A program made the translations under genes and the position numbers. From Pedobacter sp. MC2016-24 (lineage in GTDB: Bacteria > Bacteroidota > Bacteroidia > Sphingobacteriales > Sphingobacteriaceae): a stretch of DNA of 64,000 nucleotides. Positions 60,602-64,000 of the stretch are shown in pieces. Every line of letters starts with the position of its first letter. Positions within the stretch are counted from its first letter, which is position 1. The stretch lies in contig NZ_JADFBX010000011.1 in the NCBI RefSeq assembly GCF_015223055.1, forward strand, positions 100,146 to 164,145. The letters are read 5' to 3'. The notes under the pieces were generated by a model. That model ran no database searches. It was not told the origin of the DNA and saw only the letters and a list, made by a program, of their open reading frames with translations.

Positions 60602-60622
60602 AACGATCTAAAATATATGGCT

Positions 60623-60630
60623 CAAAAATA
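60623..60630 (-). promoter_or_regulatory. -7 promoter box of the desaturase gene
   Basis: TATTTTTG on the minus strand, perfect TAnnTTTG, 22 bases before the ATG. It places the transcription start near 60619. Confidence 0.5.
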
Positions 60631-60651
60631 GCGTGTAGCTTATGCTGACCT

Positions 60652-60694
60652 GCTTAACAAAAGTTAATTTCGCAGCTTAACAAAAGTTAATTTC
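60652..60694. promoter_or_regulatory. two tandem Crp/Fnr-type operators
   Basis: A 20-base direct repeat (60652-60671 and 60675-60694), each copy with the symmetric core TTAAC-N4-GTTAA (60654-60667 and 60677-60690). The five-four-five layout equals that of Fnr/Crp sites (for example TTGAT-N4-ATCAA). The near site is centred at about -41.5 from the predicted start, the class II activation position; the far one is 23 bases further. The adjacent Crp/Fnr protein is the obvious candidate. Confidence 0.65.
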
Positions 60695-60696
60695 CA

Positions 60697-61293
60697 TTAT
60701 GATTTTGTTTTTGCATGCATCCGTTTTCGGATACGGCTTAAAGATACAGGTGTGATGCCAAGCATAGAGGCAATATATTTTCCAGGTACCCGATTGATCA
60801 GATCAAACTGTTCGGTTACCAGTTCGCGGTAACGTTCTTCTGGAGACTGGGTTACAAATGACTCCATTGTCTTCAGCGAATCTGCGAGCATACGCATCAG
60901 GAAAAAATTGCGCAAGGGTTCGTATTCCGGGTGCAGTTTCAAAATATCTTCCAATACACCGTAATCTATTTCCAGTAAATTAATCGGCTCCAGGGCCTTA
61001 TAAATAAAACGTGAGGGTTGCTGATGTATAATGGTATCATGCGAGGCAATAAACTGACCTTCCCAACGCAGAAACAGGGTAGCTTCCTCACCATTATCCT
61101 TAATCAGATACGCGCGCATAATGCCTTGCTCAATAAATGCGAGCCGCCGACTGGCATCACCTTTGCGGATATAAGTTTCATTGGCCTCAAGCTGTACCCA
61201 TCTGGTCATTGCAAACAATGGCTCTGTATCCGCAGGCAGCACCCCGGCCAAATCAAATAGTAATTGTTGTAATGTATCAATCGATTCTAACAT
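60697..61293 (-). CDS. Crp/Fnr-family transcriptional regulator
   Basis: 198 residues: cyclic-nucleotide-binding-like beta-barrel (about 20-125; YIRKGDASRRLAFIEQGIMRAYL cited by YIRKGDASRR, then EEATLFLRWEGQFIASHDTI), a dimer helix and a short C-terminal HTH with IASMLGITPVSLSRIRKRMH (about 174-193). No Cys cluster for an Fe-S centre, so it is not a true Fnr; the usual cAMP-contact residues are also not evident. A hairpin lies in its leader (61297-61322). Likely controls the hydroxylase downstream. Confidence 0.92.
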   Translation of the reverse strand: MLESIDTLQQLLFDLAGVLPADTEPLFAMTRWVQLEANETYIRKGDASRRLAFIEQGIMRAYLIKDNGEEATLFLRWEGQFIASHDTIIHQQPSRFIYKALEPINLLEIDYGVLEDILKLHPEYEPLRNFFLMRMLADSLKTMESFVTQSPEERYRELVTEQFDLINRVPGKYIASMLGITPVSLSRIRKRMHAKTKS

Positions 61294-61346
61294 ACCTTAT
61301 CTTGTTCGCAGTGCGAAGATAAACAAAAGGAAATCAAAGTCACATC

Positions 61347-61432
61347 CTGCTCGTATCTTGCTCGTCATTACTGGGGCCTTGCCGGGGCCTTAAAGGAGCG
61401 TTGCTGGGGCCTTGCTGGGGCCAGCACCTGGG
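61347..61432. repeat. G+C-rich short tandem repeats
   Basis: Four degenerate units of the form GCTGGGGCCTT (61371, 61381, 61402, 61413) with a TAAAGGAGCGTT interruption, preceded by two TGCTCGT units. Strong contrast with the A+T-rich flanks and no open frame. It looks like a dispersed intergenic repeat rather than a local accident. Confidence 0.55.
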
Positions 61433-61476
61433 CAAATCCGGCCGAGTGCCTGGTCTGCGATCCTGAAACCGATCAG

Positions 61477-61522
61477 CAAAATGGAGCAGTAGGCCGGCTG
61501 AGCCGGCTACTACTCCATTTTG
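61477..61522 (-). terminator. terminator of hepB
   Basis: Large inverted repeat directly after the hepB stop: arms 61477-61499 and 61501-61522, 22 pairs with one bulge and one mismatch, followed by TTTTG on the minus strand. Confidence 0.75.
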
Positions 61523-63838
61523 TTATCTCAGGAAGCGATATGTTCCCTCAGTTCCTTCAAAATAAAGGGCAGCATCCTCACTTTTGGCCACAAGGGCGGG
61601 ATACAATACCTTGCCATTCTTCAACACTTGCCAGGTACCAGGTAGAAGGTCCGTCATTACGAGTTTAAATGTCCCTTTTCCAACTATAGTAAAGCTGAAC
61701 GGGTGATCCAGTGTTTCTAAATTTTTACTAAAAGTAACCACCCGGTCTGCAAGTTGAACACCTACAACCTGATCACCGTCAATCCGTTTAACCTCATGTA
61801 ACTTTTGCTGCGTATTGTCGGCAATCTGCATCACATTGAGGTAATAGTCTTCCGGTGCAGCCTTCTTGGGTGTAATCTCAACACGCCATTGCCCGCGTTC
61901 CAATGCTTCATCGGTACCAGGTTTGGGATCATTGGTGTAATTGGTACCAAATACCCAGAAATCTTTACCCTTGCCTCCAATAGATGTAATGTTGGAATTG
62001 GCGGCATCAGGCAGCAAAGCTGTGTTTACCAGCATTCCGCTATCCCCATTTTTTGTACGTTTTATGGTGATCTGGTTCCCTTTAATTTCCGGCTCCTCGA
62101 TGCTGTGCAGCAACCAGAACTTTTTAAAATCAGGATTGGATGAAACCACCTTATCAAAAACGATCATCGCTGCCGGTACTTTAGCATCCTTGAGGTTAAG
62201 GAAAAGAAAGGAACGCTTCACTTCTTTTACTTTTTTGGAATAAGCTTCAGTGATGTCACCTTTCAGATAGGTATAATCCGGAGCCTGACTATCCGTACCA
62301 AAGCCCTGGGCAAGGACCTTCCCGGTTTTAAAATCACCGGCCAACATCTCTTTCAGATCACGCGGAGCAGTCCAGCCATCTCCGGGTAAACGCTGTCCCC
62401 CATCATTGGCTGCAAATTTGGTTTGGTCTTTCCCACCATATCCCGAGATATTGAAAGTCTCATTGGGATCATAAACCAGCAAGCTGTTGTGTGCGATGGT
62501 ACGCTTGAAAAAGTTTTTATTGTGCGGACTGTTGTACCCGCCAGAAGAACCTGTATATGAACCGGCATCAATGGCCAAAGGACCTTTATAATAAATTTGA
62601 AAAGCTCCCGCATCCTGATGCTGGTGGTTGAGAAAGGTATACTCATTGATCTTCATCTCCGCGATCACGCTTTCAGGTCCCCAACCCGTACGGGCAATCA
62701 TCCATCCGAAAGGAGATCCGGAATACCGGGACAACGGCAGGTCGTCGGGTTTACGACTTCCCAGTTTGGTATCACGCCATAAGAACTCAAATAATTTGCA
62801 ATGCGGTTCCACATTCGGATCCTTAAGGAATTCATAATTGAGGTATTCATCTTTATAATAGCTGCTGGCAAGCATGGCCGGCAATGAATAATATTTTGGC
62901 TTTTTCCTGGAATAATCCACGTCGCCGCTGGCCATGATCTGTCCATCGGGACGACGTTTATAAATCATGTCGTAGAGCACAAACTGTTGGCCGGGATGAA
63001 ACACGTTCCCTGCACCCATGCGGTCTAAAATCCAGAGTGCAAAAAGGTCATTGGTAAACCTCACATTGAGGTATGACATCCCCTGGTGATAATTGTGCGA
63101 AGGGTAAAACCAGTTTCGGGCCACCAGGTGTTCTTTGAAAAATCGGCCGGCAGCCAGGTTATACATCTCCGGAAACTCATCGTAAATGGCAATACCTACC
63201 GACAACAGGTCGCGCATGATCATCCATTCCGAAGCGTGTCCTACGATAGATTTATCCTTTACAGGTGGATAACCACATTCCAGCATTTTAGCCAGTCTGA
63301 CAAAAGCTTTTACAAAACGGGTTTTCTCTTCAGGTTTCAGCTGGTCGTAACACCAATCGTACACAATGGCACCAGTTACCATAAAGAGACCAATCCCTCT
63401 TGAAATGTCACCAGCTTCTTTAAATGTTGCCGTTTCAAGGGTATCGATGATGGAGGTGATGGCTTCCCTTCCAATTTTGGGATCTTTGGTCATGAGGTAA
63501 TTCAGGGCCATCATTTCAACCCGCACCGTTAGTCCTTTCTGATTAAAATAAAAACGGAAATCTTTAACTTCCGGAATATCCGCTGGTTTCCAGTCTTGCT
63601 GCATCCTGATCATATCCGCCCAGACTTTTTTCAGTTCCGGATCATTCATTCTATTCTTCAGATCAGGAACTTGTTGTTCGCGAAGGTATAACCTTGGGTG
63701 CGTTTTAGGAGGTATCGGCATGGAGACACCGTCCACATCTTTCCAAATCACATCTGTCTGGATCTGGGAATAGCCATTTGTTGTTAAAGCAAAAAGTTGC
63801 ACAACAAAAGCAAAAACATACAGGTAAAGCTTTTTCAT
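61523..63838 (-). CDS. hepB: heparinase II (heparin/heparan sulfate lyase, PL21)
   Basis: Lyase that cleaves heparin and heparan sulfate (and acts on both uronic acid epimers). 771 residues with signal peptide to about 25, an alpha/alpha-toroid (about 40-380) and a C-terminal beta-sandwich. It follows Pedobacter heparinus HepII very closely from memory, one residue shorter near the start, so HepII His202, Glu205, Tyr257 and His406 correspond to His201 (VGHASEWM), Glu204, Tyr256 (GMSYLNVRF) and His405 (FLNHQHQD). The zinc-site His408 maps to His407, and the O-glycosylated Thr134 to Thr133 (IIDTLET). Monocistronic here; no other heparinase, sulfatase or SusCD gene is adjacent. Confidence 0.95.
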   Translation of the reverse strand: MKKLYLYVFAFVVQLFALTTNGYSQIQTDVIWKDVDGVSMPIPPKTHPRLYLREQQVPDLKNRMNDPELKKVWADMIRMQQDWKPADIPEVKDFRFYFNQKGLTVRVEMMALNYLMTKDPKIGREAITSIIDTLETATFKEAGDISRGIGLFMVTGAIVYDWCYDQLKPEEKTRFVKAFVRLAKMLECGYPPVKDKSIVGHASEWMIMRDLLSVGIAIYDEFPEMYNLAAGRFFKEHLVARNWFYPSHNYHQGMSYLNVRFTNDLFALWILDRMGAGNVFHPGQQFVLYDMIYKRRPDGQIMASGDVDYSRKKPKYYSLPAMLASSYYKDEYLNYEFLKDPNVEPHCKLFEFLWRDTKLGSRKPDDLPLSRYSGSPFGWMIARTGWGPESVIAEMKINEYTFLNHQHQDAGAFQIYYKGPLAIDAGSYTGSSGGYNSPHNKNFFKRTIAHNSLLVYDPNETFNISGYGGKDQTKFAANDGGQRLPGDGWTAPRDLKEMLAGDFKTGKVLAQGFGTDSQAPDYTYLKGDITEAYSKKVKEVKRSFLFLNLKDAKVPAAMIVFDKVVSSNPDFKKFWLLHSIEEPEIKGNQITIKRTKNGDSGMLVNTALLPDAANSNITSIGGKGKDFWVFGTNYTNDPKPGTDEALERGQWRVEITPKKAAPEDYYLNVMQIADNTQQKLHEVKRIDGDQVVGVQLADRVVTFSKNLETLDHPFSFTIVGKGTFKLVMTDLLPGTWQVLKNGKVLYPALVAKSEDAALYFEGTEGTYRFLR

Positions 63839-63860
63839 ATTTTGGTTTATTTACTCGGCC

Positions 63861-63879
63861 GGGTAGTTTTGTCCTACCC
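63861..63879. promoter_or_regulatory. hairpin in the hepB leader
   Basis: GGGTAG / CTACCC, six pairs with a seven-base loop, 22 bases upstream of the hepB ATG. The rest of 63839-64000 contains no gene and no perfect TAnnTTTG box on the minus strand. Could be an RNA element or an operator. Confidence 0.35.
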
Positions 63880-64000
63880 TGATAATTTTCAAGGTAAAAA
63901 GATTATGCCGTAGCCTTAAACTTCAGCTTCCATTTTCAACATAATTGAAATGAATTTATTGATTTTTAAAAGTACCCGCAGTTTAATGAGCAAATAGACC

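Overview
The window looks like chromosomal DNA of a Bacteroidota member of the family Sphingobacteriaceae, most likely a Pedobacter. SusC/SusD-type outer-membrane transport with ECF sigma/FecR regulators, the Bacteroidota promoter element TAnnTTTG in front of many genes, and a heparinase II gene closely resembling HepB (HepII) as I remember it from Pedobacter heparinus all point the same way. I saw no rRNA, tRNA, CRISPR array, insertion sequence or prophage. Only one gene-free stretch exceeds 300 bases (9355-9683).

Layout. 1-2783 (minus): ECF sigma, FecR anti-sigma and the N-terminal 264 codons of a SusC-like receptor cut by the window edge. 2957-6766 (minus): a glycine-rich secreted protein and a large outer-membrane beta-barrel protein. 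6999-9354 (minus): cytochrome bd oxidase (cydAB). 9684-14020: a lipoprotein, an M1 aminopeptidase and a DUF2911 protein. 14075-18362 (minus): a PIG-L deacetylase, a previously unlisted 40-residue membrane protein and an SSS-family sodium symporter, tightly packed. 18494-21796: LEA-like lipoprotein, DoxX, TetR, an RpoD-like sigma factor and an Lrp regulator. 21870-24408: GHL10-type glycosidase-like lipoprotein, a J-domain/KTSC fusion and a small ORF. 24467-32674 (minus): a second complete sigma/FecR/SusC/SusD system ending in a TlpA-like redoxin. 32747-35516 (minus): a DisA_N-like (DAC-like) sensor protein and a membrane protein with a repeat-like middle.

35630-48063 is a metal-homeostasis region. 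Leftward genes encode a His/Cys-rich small protein, a TonB receptor and two DUF4625 lipoproteins. Rightward genes encode a small protein, a two-component system and a czcCBA-type RND efflux system. In front of the efflux genes there are four TTTAAT hexamers at an exact 11-base period followed by a TAGGTTTG -7 box, which I read as the binding site of the adjacent response regulator.

48060-61293 holds housekeeping and signalling genes: PAP2 phosphatase, SRPBCC protein, ychF, mgtE, a hybrid histidine kinase, a DUF4136 lipoprotein, an AraC regulator with a flavin monooxygenase, a TPR/HTH regulator, a sterol-desaturase-family hydroxylase and a Crp/Fnr regulator. Two Crp/Fnr-spaced operators lie between the last two genes. 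61523-63838 is hepB. The main candidates for new biology are the DAC-like sensor protein, the antisense-RNA-like units in both FecR/susC gaps, the 40-residue symporter partner, and the metal locus with its repeat-type operator.
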